Positions 17,275 to 24,387 of a stretch of DNA of 24,387 nucleotides are shown here, in pieces; position 1 is the first letter of the stretch, and each line of letters opens with the position of its first letter. Origin of the DNA: Willaertia magna. Taxonomy: Eukaryota; Heterolobosea; Eutetramitea; Acrasida; Naegleriidae. The notes beneath the pieces were generated by a model that was not told the DNA's origin, made no database searches, and saw only the letters and a program-made list of their open reading frames with translations. The position numbers and the translations under genes are program-made. The stretch covers positions 1 to 24,387 of the forward strand of contig CADWAF010003927.1 in the NCBI GenBank assembly GCA_902984215.1, in the 5' to 3' direction.

Positions 17275-17486
17275 TTCACTTATTGGCTTGATGGGAAACT
17301 AACCAGGAATATGGCAGTTAACCCACTACTCTCTTTGAGAGTATGAACTGTGATGAAAGAAACACAGAAATGTTTCTAGTATGTAAAACTACAATACTGG
17401 GAATTGGTGATTTGAAATATCCTAAATGGAACTGTCATTTAATTTGTTTTTAAACTTTGATTAAAATCTGTTCAATCTTGTGGTTG
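17275..17486 (-). repeat. 0.21-kb dispersed repeat, copy 2 (inverted partner at 5972-6185)
   Basis: Reverse complement of 5972-6185 at very high similarity. On the plus strand it offers three hairpins in a row: 17292-17325 (TGGG and AACT pairing with AGTT and CCCA), 17328-17342 (ACTCTC-TTT-GAGAGT) and 17358-17377 (AGAAAC with GTTTCT). It ends about 300 bp upstream of the BPI-like gene, with the same end facing the gene as copy 1 faces the ABHD-type gene. Possible explanations are a small non-autonomous mobile element, a structured RNA, or a shared upstream control region. Confidence 0.9.
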
Positions 17487-17784
17487 CAAATTTATTATGG
17501 TGCGTAATTTTACAAAAATAAAATCGTACAAAAATTGCAGATCGTACTGGAAAAGCAACACGGTTGTAATTGCAAATTAAAATTATGGCAATCCAAAATT
17601 AATTTAAAGAAAACTAGAGACGCCCCGAAATACATAACTTAAAGATGGTTGTATAAACAATACAAAAGGAAAGAAAAGCAACCCCCCTTCAATTCTTTAC
17701 AAACATAAGACTTCAACTCCGGGTTTCCTTAAAACCATTCTTAAAATAATTTGCCGAAATTTAAAATAAAATTATTAAAAAAAA
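17487..17784. other. Upstream region of the BPI-like gene
   Basis: Contains CGCCCCG and ACCCCCCTTC, small GC-richer islands in AT-rich sequence, and ends in a run of A directly before the ATG. No TATA box or other site can be assigned with confidence. Confidence 0.4.
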
Positions 17785-19518
17785 ATGATAAAGCGGTGGG
17801 AAACTTCTCCTTTTCTTAAAAGTAATTTGATCAAACAGATCTTTACTTTACTTCTTCTATTGTGTTTTATTGTATTTAATGTAAATGCAACAAAAAGAGT
17901 TCAATCTATAAAGATTAAAAACTATAAAGGACTCGGGTTAAAACATTCTGCAATTGGTTTTTTATCAATTGATTATCTTAACAAAATAATTAAACAAGAT
18001 AAAACCAATATAGAACATTTCTTAATGGAACAAACTAACTTTCCAGCAATTAACATTACTCAATCCGTACCAATTATCGGTAATGTAAATGTATCCATCT
18101 TCAATCTAAACATACAAACTTTAGATCTTGGTGAAAAAATTGAAGCAAGCCTTGATCCAACAAGTGAATTATTTTTTTTAAGAATTTCAGAAGCTAAACT
18201 ACAATTAAAAACCAACTTTAAATACCAACAAGTATCTTTCCCGCGTTTATCCGGAAATGGAATTGTAAAAGTAAATACAAATTCAAGTTATGGCGGGATC
18301 CAAATACAATTTTCCTTAACGCCAGATGGAAAACCTCAATTTATAAGTAATGTAGGAATTGAACTATATAACATGAAGATTAGTATTGAAGAGGGAGGGT
18401 TTGAAGGATGGGTATTTAATTTGATAGAAAGTTTATTCTCTACTCAAATTAATAAATATATACAAAATGCTATTATTAAAACAATAGATGATAAATTAGA
18501 AGAATTAAATAACTTTATTAAACAACAAGATTTTAAAGTACCTTTAGATTTAGGTTTAAATAGAAAAATCAATTTAGATTTCCGTTTTGATGAAATTGGT
18601 ACTTTAGCCTATAATGATTATAATACAGTTGTTGGAGCTTCATTAATAAGATTTTATTCCGATAACCAACAAGATGAAAAACTACCATTTGACCCAGTTG
18701 ACTTACCTAAAAAACCAAGCCAACCATTTAACGATTTAATTCAAGTTTACTTTACCGATTTTATCGTAAATTCTTTTATTTATGGATTATATCAATCTAA
18801 TCAATTATTTACTATTGTTACTCCAGAAATGGTTCCACCAGGTGAGATGGTACAATTAAATACAACTTCTTTAAAGATTTATTTACCAATATTATACGAA
18901 AAGTTCCCTAATAGACTTGTTCAATTAAATGTTTATTGTAAGACTGGAGGTAATTGTGGAAATGCAACAACAGATTATCCTAGCGTTAGAGTAACGAAAC
19001 AGAATGGAGGTGGTGTAAGTTTATCAATTGTTGGAGAATTACTTTTCCAAGTAATGTTAGATGGAAATAAAACGCAAGATGCTTTTATTTTAGCTTTAGA
19101 AGGTGGTGCATCTATTGATAAGATTGATGTGACAACGAATGGTACAGTTATTAAGTTAATTGGTTTAATTGATAATCCAAATATTAATTTATCATTAAAG
19201 AAATCTTTTATTGGTGATTTTGATATTAAAAATTTAAATTTTATTGTAAATATTATTTTAGTTAAAGGTATGGTTAGACAATGGAATGTTTTATTACAAG
19301 AAGGTGTACCAGTTATTAATTTAACTGATTATGCAACTAATTTAATTCTTGATGATGCACAAGTTAGTTTAGATGAAGGTTTTATTAAGATTAGTGCAAC
19401 AGGAGAGTATAAACCTTATTATTATTTTAAACAAATGTTATCCAATAATAATAACAATGTAAATTATAAAAAGTCAAAGAAGGGTGCAAAGAAAATTCAT
19501 AGAATTAAAGTACATTAA
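17785..19518 (+). CDS. Secreted BPI/LBP/CETP-family lipid-binding protein
   Basis: 577 residues, ATG at 17785 behind an A run. Residues 15-36 are a signal peptide (QIFTLLLLLCFIVFNVNA), probably cleaved after Ala36. The mature protein begins with a segment equivalent to the BPI opening (GLGLKHSAIGFLSIDYLNKI), followed by NVSIFNLNIQTLDLG, ISEAKLQLKTNFKY and a second beta-rich half (SLSIVGELLFQVML ... LKKSFIGDFDIKNLNFIVN). Alternating hydrophobic strands and the two-barrel length match the BPI fold of about 450-550 residues. Several N-x-S/T sites (NIT, NVS, NTT, NAT, NGT, NLS, NLT) suit a glycosylated secretory protein. Family members bind LPS or transfer phospholipids and sterols; which applies here cannot be read from sequence. 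The C-terminus is a Lys-rich basic tail. Confidence 0.8.
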   Translation: MIKRWETSPFLKSNLIKQIFTLLLLLCFIVFNVNATKRVQSIKIKNYKGLGLKHSAIGFLSIDYLNKIIKQDKTNIEHFLMEQTNFPAINITQSVPIIGNVNVSIFNLNIQTLDLGEKIEASLDPTSELFFLRISEAKLQLKTNFKYQQVSFPRLSGNGIVKVNTNSSYGGIQIQFSLTPDGKPQFISNVGIELYNMKISIEEGGFEGWVFNLIESLFSTQINKYIQNAIIKTIDDKLEELNNFIKQQDFKVPLDLGLNRKINLDFRFDEIGTLAYNDYNTVVGASLIRFYSDNQQDEKLPFDPVDLPKKPSQPFNDLIQVYFTDFIVNSFIYGLYQSNQLFTIVTPEMVPPGEMVQLNTTSLKIYLPILYEKFPNRLVQLNVYCKTGGNCGNATTDYPSVRVTKQNGGGVSLSIVGELLFQVMLDGNKTQDAFILALEGGASIDKIDVTTNGTVIKLIGLIDNPNINLSLKKSFIGDFDIKNLNFIVNIILVKGMVRQWNVLLQEGVPVINLTDYATNLILDDAQVSLDEGFIKISATGEYKPYYYFKQMLSNNNNNVNYKKSKKGAKKIHRIKVH

Positions 19519-19665
19519 AATTATTATTTAAATAAATATTAAATTATTTTCGTAATTTACTGTAATTGCCCTTAACATCGTAAATAATTATAATTTAAGT
19601 TATTTTTAACTTGGGGTGACAAGTTTTTTGTTGCCTATGATTGAATCAGGGTCCGTAATTCATTA

Positions 19666-19675
19666 AGGGCGCCCT
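19666..19675. promoter_or_regulatory. GC palindrome AGGGCGCCCT upstream of the CNNM-type gene
   Basis: Perfect 10-bp palindrome about 105 bp upstream of the chosen ATG in the 260-bp gap between the BPI-like and CNNM-type genes. It resembles an E2F- or Sp-type GC core, but function is inferred only from position and symmetry. Confidence 0.25.
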
Positions 19676-19779
19676 AAAAATCCCTTTAAATTCAATCCAA
19701 ATCCTACTAGTTAACAAATCGATATTATCAAAAAAAATTGATTCGAAATCCGAAGATTTTTTTACTATTCTCCCTATTT

Positions 19780-21939
19780 ATGAAAAACCCGCCGTCTTGT
19801 TCTTCAGCATTCATCGTCAGTAATAGCAGTACTCCAAAGAAGAGAAGTTTTTTATGGTTCTTTGCGACCAATACTACTACCACTACAGTAGTACTACTAC
19901 TTGTAGGTCTCTTGTTATTGACATTTCAAGTAACTACAGTAGTAAGTGCAATTACAAGTGAAGCAACTTCTAGCCTTCCGTCAACAACAACTCTCTACGA
20001 TGATGGTGTTGATATTACAAGCCTTCCTAACAATGCTGATAATGCATTCTTAACAATCAATGCAATCACCAGTAACAATACTAGTGAACATTCAGAAGGA
20101 CCACTCTATTGGTATGATTACGTAATTAACTCTTTAGTCTCCGTCGTTCTTATCTGCGGTGCAGGTATGATGTCTGGGTTGACTTTAGGTTTATTATCAT
20201 TAGATAGCATGTCCTTAGAAATCTTAAAAACTACAGGAACAGAACGTGAAAAGAAATATGCAAAAAGATTGGCTCCTTTAGTTAAACGTCATCATTTACT
20301 TTTAGTTACATTAGTTTTATTCAATTCATTATGCGTTGAAGCTTTACCCTTGTTTTTAGATAAACTCGTTCCAGAATGGGTTGCTATCATCTTGGGTGTT
20401 ACTTTTATCTTACTTTTCGGAGAAGTTATCCCTCAAGCTGTTATTGCAAGATATGGTTTAACTATTGGTGGTAATTTATGGTGGTTAGTTTGGATCTTGC
20501 TAGTTATTGGCTTTTTACCTGCCTATCCAGTTAGCAAGTTATTAGACTTTATTTTAGGTACTAATCATGGAACGCTTTTTAAGAGAACTGAATTGAAAGA
20601 GTTGGTTAATTTACATTTTAAAGCAGAAGATGCAAATTTTAGATTATTAGAACATGAAGTTAAGATTTTAGGTGGTGCTTTAGAGTTTAGAGATAAAACT
20701 GTTGATAAAGTAATGACTGGTATTGATAAGGTTTATATGTTAGATTATCATTCAACAAAGTTAGATATGGATACAATGACAAGTATTTGGCAAATTGGAC
20801 ATTCACGTATTCCAGTTTATAAAGATAATAGAAATAATATTGTTGGTATATTACATGTTAAAGATTTAATTTTAATTAATCCACAAGAAGAATTACCATT
20901 ATCTACAGTTATTAGTTTTTATGGTAGACAAGTGCAAAAAGTATTTCCTGATTTACCTTTACATGAAATGTTAAAACAATTTATTACTGGTACTTCACAT
21001 TTGGCTGTAATTCATGAACCTTTTGAACCATTAGATGGAGGTGATCCATTCTATAAGATTATTGGTATTGTTACATTAGAAGATGTTATTGAAGAAATTA
21101 TTAAAGATGAAATTATTGATGAAACTGAAAAGAGAAAAGAACATGATGAAAATATGTTAAAATCATTTAGAAAAGATAATAGTAATCAAAATACATGTCG
21201 TTTACCAATTAAACAATTAATTGTGATTACTTCTTACTTAATGAAAACATTAAATACATTTAAGTTATTATCAGAAGAACAATTATTACAATTATTAAGT
21301 AAAAGTGTATCAAAAGAATATAAATCAAATGCAACTAGTCCAAATTTAATTGGTCATCAAGAAAATAGAGTACAATTATACGAAAAGGGTAAAGAATATG
21401 ATTATTTCACTTTAGTTTTAAATGGACGTGTCGAAGTATTAATTGGTGAAGATAAATTTAAAACTGAATTTGGTCCATGGAGTTTCTTAGGTGAAAGAGC
21501 ATTAACTAGACCTGAATTTATTCCAGATTTTGATGCATTTATTGATATCACAACTAGAGATTGTACAATCTTAAAGATCCATAAAAAGGACTTTATTGAT
21601 ATTCTATCTGAAGTACAAAAGAAAGAAGGAAATCATTTCTTTTTACCTAAAGATATGGAATGGATGTATAAAGAAATTAAGGAAAGACAAGAAGAAGAAA
21701 AGAATAATCATAGTGTTAAAGTTATTCCAAAAGGAAGTACACCTGTTATTGCAACAATTCATCCAACAAATGTTTATGGCAGTAGTGGTACAAGTAGTGG
21801 TGGCAATATGGTTGTGAATAGTGAGAATATTGCACCATTAAATACTTCTCCAATTCTTGAAATTGAAGAAGAGGATGAAATTAAAGATTACAATAGAGAT
21901 AAATTATTAAAATTTAAACATGACGATCACATTCTGTAA
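19780..21939 (+). CDS. CNNM/ACDP-type divalent-cation (Mg2+) transporter
   Basis: 719 residues from the first in-frame ATG (19780). A hydrophobic segment at about 36-57 acts as signal or first helix. A Thr/Ser/Asn-rich extracellular stretch follows. The DUF21/CNNM membrane domain (about 112-260) has GAGMMSGLTLGLLSLD, VKRHHLLLVTLVLFNSLCVEA and LFGEVIPQAVIARYG. A CBS pair (about 308-445) reads VMTGIDKVYMLD, HSRIPVY, NNIVGILHVKDL and KIIGIVTLEDVIEEIIKDEI. A cyclic-nucleotide-binding-homology domain (about 485-620) has LYEKGKEYDYFTLVLNGRVEV and GPWSFLGERAL. This domain order equals animal CNNM1-4, which export or regulate Mg2+ at membranes. Unlike its neighbours the ATG has no A run; instead an A8 run precedes an in-frame TTG 42 bases upstream. 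Confidence 0.92.
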   Translation: MKNPPSCSSAFIVSNSSTPKKRSFLWFFATNTTTTTVVLLLVGLLLLTFQVTTVVSAITSEATSSLPSTTTLYDDGVDITSLPNNADNAFLTINAITSNNTSEHSEGPLYWYDYVINSLVSVVLICGAGMMSGLTLGLLSLDSMSLEILKTTGTEREKKYAKRLAPLVKRHHLLLVTLVLFNSLCVEALPLFLDKLVPEWVAIILGVTFILLFGEVIPQAVIARYGLTIGGNLWWLVWILLVIGFLPAYPVSKLLDFILGTNHGTLFKRTELKELVNLHFKAEDANFRLLEHEVKILGGALEFRDKTVDKVMTGIDKVYMLDYHSTKLDMDTMTSIWQIGHSRIPVYKDNRNNIVGILHVKDLILINPQEELPLSTVISFYGRQVQKVFPDLPLHEMLKQFITGTSHLAVIHEPFEPLDGGDPFYKIIGIVTLEDVIEEIIKDEIIDETEKRKEHDENMLKSFRKDNSNQNTCRLPIKQLIVITSYLMKTLNTFKLLSEEQLLQLLSKSVSKEYKSNATSPNLIGHQENRVQLYEKGKEYDYFTLVLNGRVEVLIGEDKFKTEFGPWSFLGERALTRPEFIPDFDAFIDITTRDCTILKIHKKDFIDILSEVQKKEGNHFFLPKDMEWMYKEIKERQEEEKNNHSVKVIPKGSTPVIATIHPTNVYGSSGTSSGGNMVVNSENIAPLNTSPILEIEEEDEIKDYNRDKLLKFKHDDHIL

Positions 21940-22050
21940 TATTTATTTAATAAAATTAAAAATTTTATCACTGTATGACTTTGGTGAACTTGCAGAATAA
22001 AATTTGAGGCGTACAAACGGCAATAATTAGAGAAGCAACCTAGCATAAAC

Positions 22051-22168
22051 ATCTACGGCCATACCACTGTGAAAGCACCTCATCCCGTCCGATTTGAGAA
22101 GTTAAGCACAGTAGGGCCACATTAGTACTGAGATGGGAGACTTCTCGGGAACCTGTAGTGCTGTAGAT
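22051..22168 (+). rRNA. 5S rRNA gene (copy C)
   Basis: 118 nt, starts ATCTACGGCCATACCACTGT, ends GTGCTGTAGAT, with the internal blocks intact (GAAGTTAAGCACAGTAGGG, GTACTGAGATGGGAGAC). It differs from copy A at two places (TGTGAAAG; GGGCCACAT). It lies between the CNNM-type gene (111 bp downstream of it) and the convergent nucleotidyltransferase gene (124 bp to its stop codon). The same 5S-plus-gene-tail block is present as an inverted decayed copy at 16797-17128. Confidence 0.96.
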
Positions 22169-22175
22169 TTTTTTT
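22169..22175 (+). terminator. Pol III terminator of 5S copy C
   Basis: T run directly following the 5S 3' end, then ACTTTACAAACAAAAAG, a flank shared with copy B. Confidence 0.75.
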
Positions 22176-22292
22176 ACTTTACAAACAAAAAGTGCATTTT
22201 ATTTACGTTTGGCTACTCATTTCGAATTTATTTTGGGTTCCCATTTATTGTTTGTCACTTATTTATTTACAATAAGTGCACTGTGAATTTCT

Positions 22293-23507
22293 TTAATAAT
22301 AATTGCCTCTAAAGGAGGAGGACATGTATTTTGAGGCATACACTGTTGACTTTAAATTAATTTTATAACTTTCTTCAATTTCCTTAATTGCTTCATTTGC
22401 TTTATTTGCAATATCAGGCCAATATCCATTCTTTGTTAAATAAGAAGGATAAATTTTACGCTCATCAACTTCTATATACTTGCCATTTAAACAATATTCT
22501 TTTAATTCTTGTAAGAAATATAAAAACATTAAATAATCACACCCACGATCATTACAATAATTATCATAGACTTGATGCATTAAATGTTCAGTAAAGATAG
22601 ACAATAACTTTGGTTTTGGTTTGTTGTATTTTGACCAATATTTGGCTAATCTAATTAAAGTTTTACATTTAGTTTCATGTTTTAATTTTGGAACCATTTG
22701 TTTAAATTGTAAACTTGATAATAAATTTTGTAAAGAAATTTGATTTTCAGCTAGTTTTTTTAAATTATAATTAACATTAATATCTGGAATTACAGAAATA
22801 TCAAATTGAATTTCATTATATTTAATTCTTAAAACATGATATAATTCATTTAATTGAATTTCTTCAATGTTATAAAACTTATTTTTAATACATTGTAAAA
22901 CTCTTTTTTTTAATTCAATTGACTTTTTAACTAACTTATTAATATCATTTCCCAATTCTTGTTTTTTAATGGATGAATTTACATCAAATATTACTAACAA
23001 ATCAACATCAAAATCATTACCAATAGTAACTCCTCTACCAAATGATCCAATCTTTAAAACTTCTTTAACTTGATCTAATTCTTGATTTAAAGTTTCAATA
23101 ATGTTTTGCATATATTGTTTAATTTCAAAATTTCTTTCATTTGTTGGTTGATATTGTTTATTAATTTCTGGAATGGTGTAATTTCCTAAACATTTTAAAT
23201 TGTGAGCAGTAACTGCCTCCATAACGTTTATAATTTTTCCAAATAATGATTCTTCTTCTTCTTCTTTATGTTCCACCTTTATCTTATTATTATTATTGTA
23301 AGATTCTTGATTGTTGTTGTTATCGTTACTACTACTATTGCCACTTAAATAATAACTTGTGGCACCTGCCAATAAAGCGCCACCTAGAGCCCACCAACCC
23401 CAACCACTGCCACTGTCACTGTCATTGCCACTACTGTTGTTGCTGTTACCTCCATTGTTATTGTTACGATTATTTATATTATTGCTGTTTCGATTATTTC
23501 CAGACAT
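22293..23507 (-). CDS. OAS/cGAS-like nucleotidyltransferase with N-terminal membrane anchor
   Basis: 404 residues, ATG at 23505-23507. Residues 1-33 are Asn/Ser/Gly-rich; 36-54 (GWGWWALGGALLAGATSYY) is a Gly/Ala-rich hydrophobic helix, probably a membrane anchor; 55-88 is an Asn-rich then Glu-rich linker. The catalytic core begins near 110. GSFGRG (154-159) is the nucleotidyltransferase GS motif, FDVDLLVIF (166-174) supplies Asp167 and Asp169, and IQFDISVIPD supplies the third Asp236. KTLIRLAKYWSKY (about 282-294) with HLMHQVYD matches the OAS1-C helical region. OAS and cGAS enzymes make 2'-5' oligoadenylates or cyclic dinucleotides as alarm signals after binding double-stranded nucleic acid. 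All three metal ligands are present, so activity is plausible. A zinc thumb as in cGAS is not seen. Product and activator are unknown. Confidence 0.72.
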   Translation of the reverse strand: MSGNNRNSNNINNRNNNNGGNSNNSSGNDSDSGSGWGWWALGGALLAGATSYYLSGNSSSNDNNNNQESYNNNNKIKVEHKEEEEESLFGKIINVMEAVTAHNLKCLGNYTIPEINKQYQPTNERNFEIKQYMQNIIETLNQELDQVKEVLKIGSFGRGVTIGNDFDVDLLVIFDVNSSIKKQELGNDINKLVKKSIELKKRVLQCIKNKFYNIEEIQLNELYHVLRIKYNEIQFDISVIPDINVNYNLKKLAENQISLQNLLSSLQFKQMVPKLKHETKCKTLIRLAKYWSKYNKPKPKLLSIFTEHLMHQVYDNYCNDRGCDYLMFLYFLQELKEYCLNGKYIEVDERKIYPSYLTKNGYWPDIANKANEAIKEIEESYKINLKSTVYASKYMSSSFRGNYY

Positions 23508-23747
23508 TTTATTTTTTCAGTTTGAATGTTTGATCAAATCAGTAGCAAACCAATATTGGTTTTTAGTTTCGTAAATGTTACATTTTTGACAAAGGGTTTT
23601 GGAATTCTAAAATCTCTATTGTAAAAATTTAAATAATCTTATTTTTAAAAAGAAAAATATAACTGAAGGCTTATTAATAAATAAAGAAATTGTAATATAA
23701 ATATTTACAAATAATAATAATTTACAAAATTAGCTCAAATAAATAAA

Positions 23748-24386
23748 TTATTTTTGTAAAGCTTGTTCCAACAATTCATTGGTATGTTTCCAAACAGCCT
23801 CTCTATATAAATCATTGTGTTCTTTCGTTTTACCAGATGCAGTAATATCTTCTCCATTAGAATTCATCAAATGAAATCCTCTTCTCATTGCATCTCCACT
23901 TAAACCTTTAAACATACTTTCCGCACACTTCTCTGGTGTTTTACCAAAGACTTGTAAACATCTAGTTGTCCATCTAAGTAATGTAGGTAACTCAGTTCCC
24001 CAATTAGTTGCAACAAAACCAGGAGCTGCATGAATAAAAGAAATATTTTCATTACCTTCTTCTCTTGAAAGTTGATCCATTGCTAAATCGTTATAGAAAC
24101 CAGCTGCGTTTGCTGCATTCATTAAGGAATAGTTGTCTTTCAAGTCTAAATCATTTAGATTTGTATAAGAAGAATGAACGCCACCTGATAAAACACTTAA
24201 TACTCTAACGTCATTATCTAAGCTTGAAGTGGTAGTAGAAGTTGAAGTCTTTCTTAATAGATCATTAAGTTTCTTAATGAAAAGTACTCTTCCATAATAA
24301 TGTAAGGCTAATTTAGTGTCAATTCCTTCTTTCGTTTCATTCCTTCCTTCAATTGTAGCAATACCTTGAGATAAAGTTAAATAATC
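23748..24386 (-). CDS. Short-chain dehydrogenase/reductase, 3' part
   Basis: The frame is open from the window edge to the TAA at 23748-23750 (212 residues visible); the N-terminal Rossmann motif lies outside. The visible order is DYLTLSQGIATIEGR, GIDTKLALHYYGRVLFI, VRVLSVLSGGVHSSY with the catalytic Ser strand, NYSLMNAANAAGFYNDLAM, and FIHAAPGFVATNWGTELP. These are the SDR block around the active site and the PG motif. The Tyr of the usual Tyr-x-x-x-Lys is present (YSLMN), but Asn replaces Lys. The layout matches a divergent SDR group often annotated as retinol-dehydrogenase-like oxidoreductase. Substrate unknown. Confidence 0.8.
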   Translation of the reverse strand, partial: DYLTLSQGIATIEGRNETKEGIDTKLALHYYGRVLFIKKLNDLLRKTSTSTTTSSLDNDVRVLSVLSGGVHSSYTNLNDLDLKDNYSLMNAANAAGFYNDLAMDQLSREEGNENISFIHAAPGFVATNWGTELPTLLRWTTRCLQVFGKTPEKCAESMFKGLSGDAMRRGFHLMNSNGEDITASGKTKEHNDLYREAVWKHTNELLEQALQK

Positions 24387-24387
24387 T

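Noticed and set aside
17350..17470. Possible C/D-box snoRNA in the 0.21-kb repeat (GTGATGA resembles box C)
   Set aside because: No CTGA box D follows at a plausible distance and no terminal stem brackets the element.
23246..23574. Tyr/Cys-rich and Pro/Leu-rich plus-strand frames
   Set aside because: Antisense shadows of the Asn/Ser/Gly-rich N-terminus of the nucleotidyltransferase.

Overview
The window comes from the nuclear genome of an AT-rich, intron-poor unicellular eukaryote. Evidence: standard genetic code with TAA stops, long single-exon genes for mitochondrial and nucleolar proteins, two tRNA genes with short introns, dispersed 5S rRNA genes, one GTATGT...TAG spliceosomal intron, Asn/Gln-rich low-complexity tracts, and runs of A directly before the ATG of most genes. 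An amoeboid protist fits best, but I cannot name the lineage with confidence.

Layout. 1-2109: the last codons of an ARF/ARL GTPase, a tRNA-Leu(UAG) gene with an intron, then about 1.8 kb of gene-free, extremely AT-rich DNA. 2110-14192: a 5S rRNA gene followed by seven minus-strand protein genes: a two-exon RCC1-repeat protein, an ABHD1/3-type hydrolase, a second membrane-anchored alpha/beta hydrolase with a Cys nucleophile, the beta subunit of mitochondrial processing peptidase, dyskerin/Cbf5, a Kti12-like P-loop protein and an unrecognised 120-residue membrane protein. Between the two hydrolases lie a decayed 5S pseudogene, one copy of a 0.21-kb repeat and a tRNA-Glu(UUC) gene with an intron. 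13.1-17.5 kb is a graveyard: a truncated nucleotidyltransferase pseudogene, a heavily decayed DDE-transposon-like stretch, the tail of a second nucleotidyltransferase copy joined to a 5S gene, and the second (inverted) copy of the 0.21-kb repeat. 17.8-24.4 kb: a secreted BPI/LBP-like lipid-binding protein and a CNNM-type transporter on the plus strand, a third intact 5S gene, an intact OAS/cGAS-type nucleotidyltransferase with an N-terminal membrane anchor on the minus strand, and the 3' part of a short-chain dehydrogenase.

The housekeeping genes (peptidase, dyskerin, Kti12, ARF) serve unrelated pathways and show no operon-like logic. The interesting part is the set of duplicated blocks. The 3' end of the nucleotidyltransferase gene plus its convergent 5S gene exists as an intact copy (22.05-23.5 kb) and a decayed inverted copy (16.8-17.13 kb), and the differences between them run almost entirely C-to-T/G-to-A into the dead copy. 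A separate 0.21-kb repeat with several potential hairpins sits between a 5S gene (or remnant) and the start of a protein gene at two places, in the same relative orientation. An innate-immunity-type nucleotidyltransferase with a membrane anchor and recently duplicated, decaying relatives is the best candidate here for an under-described system.
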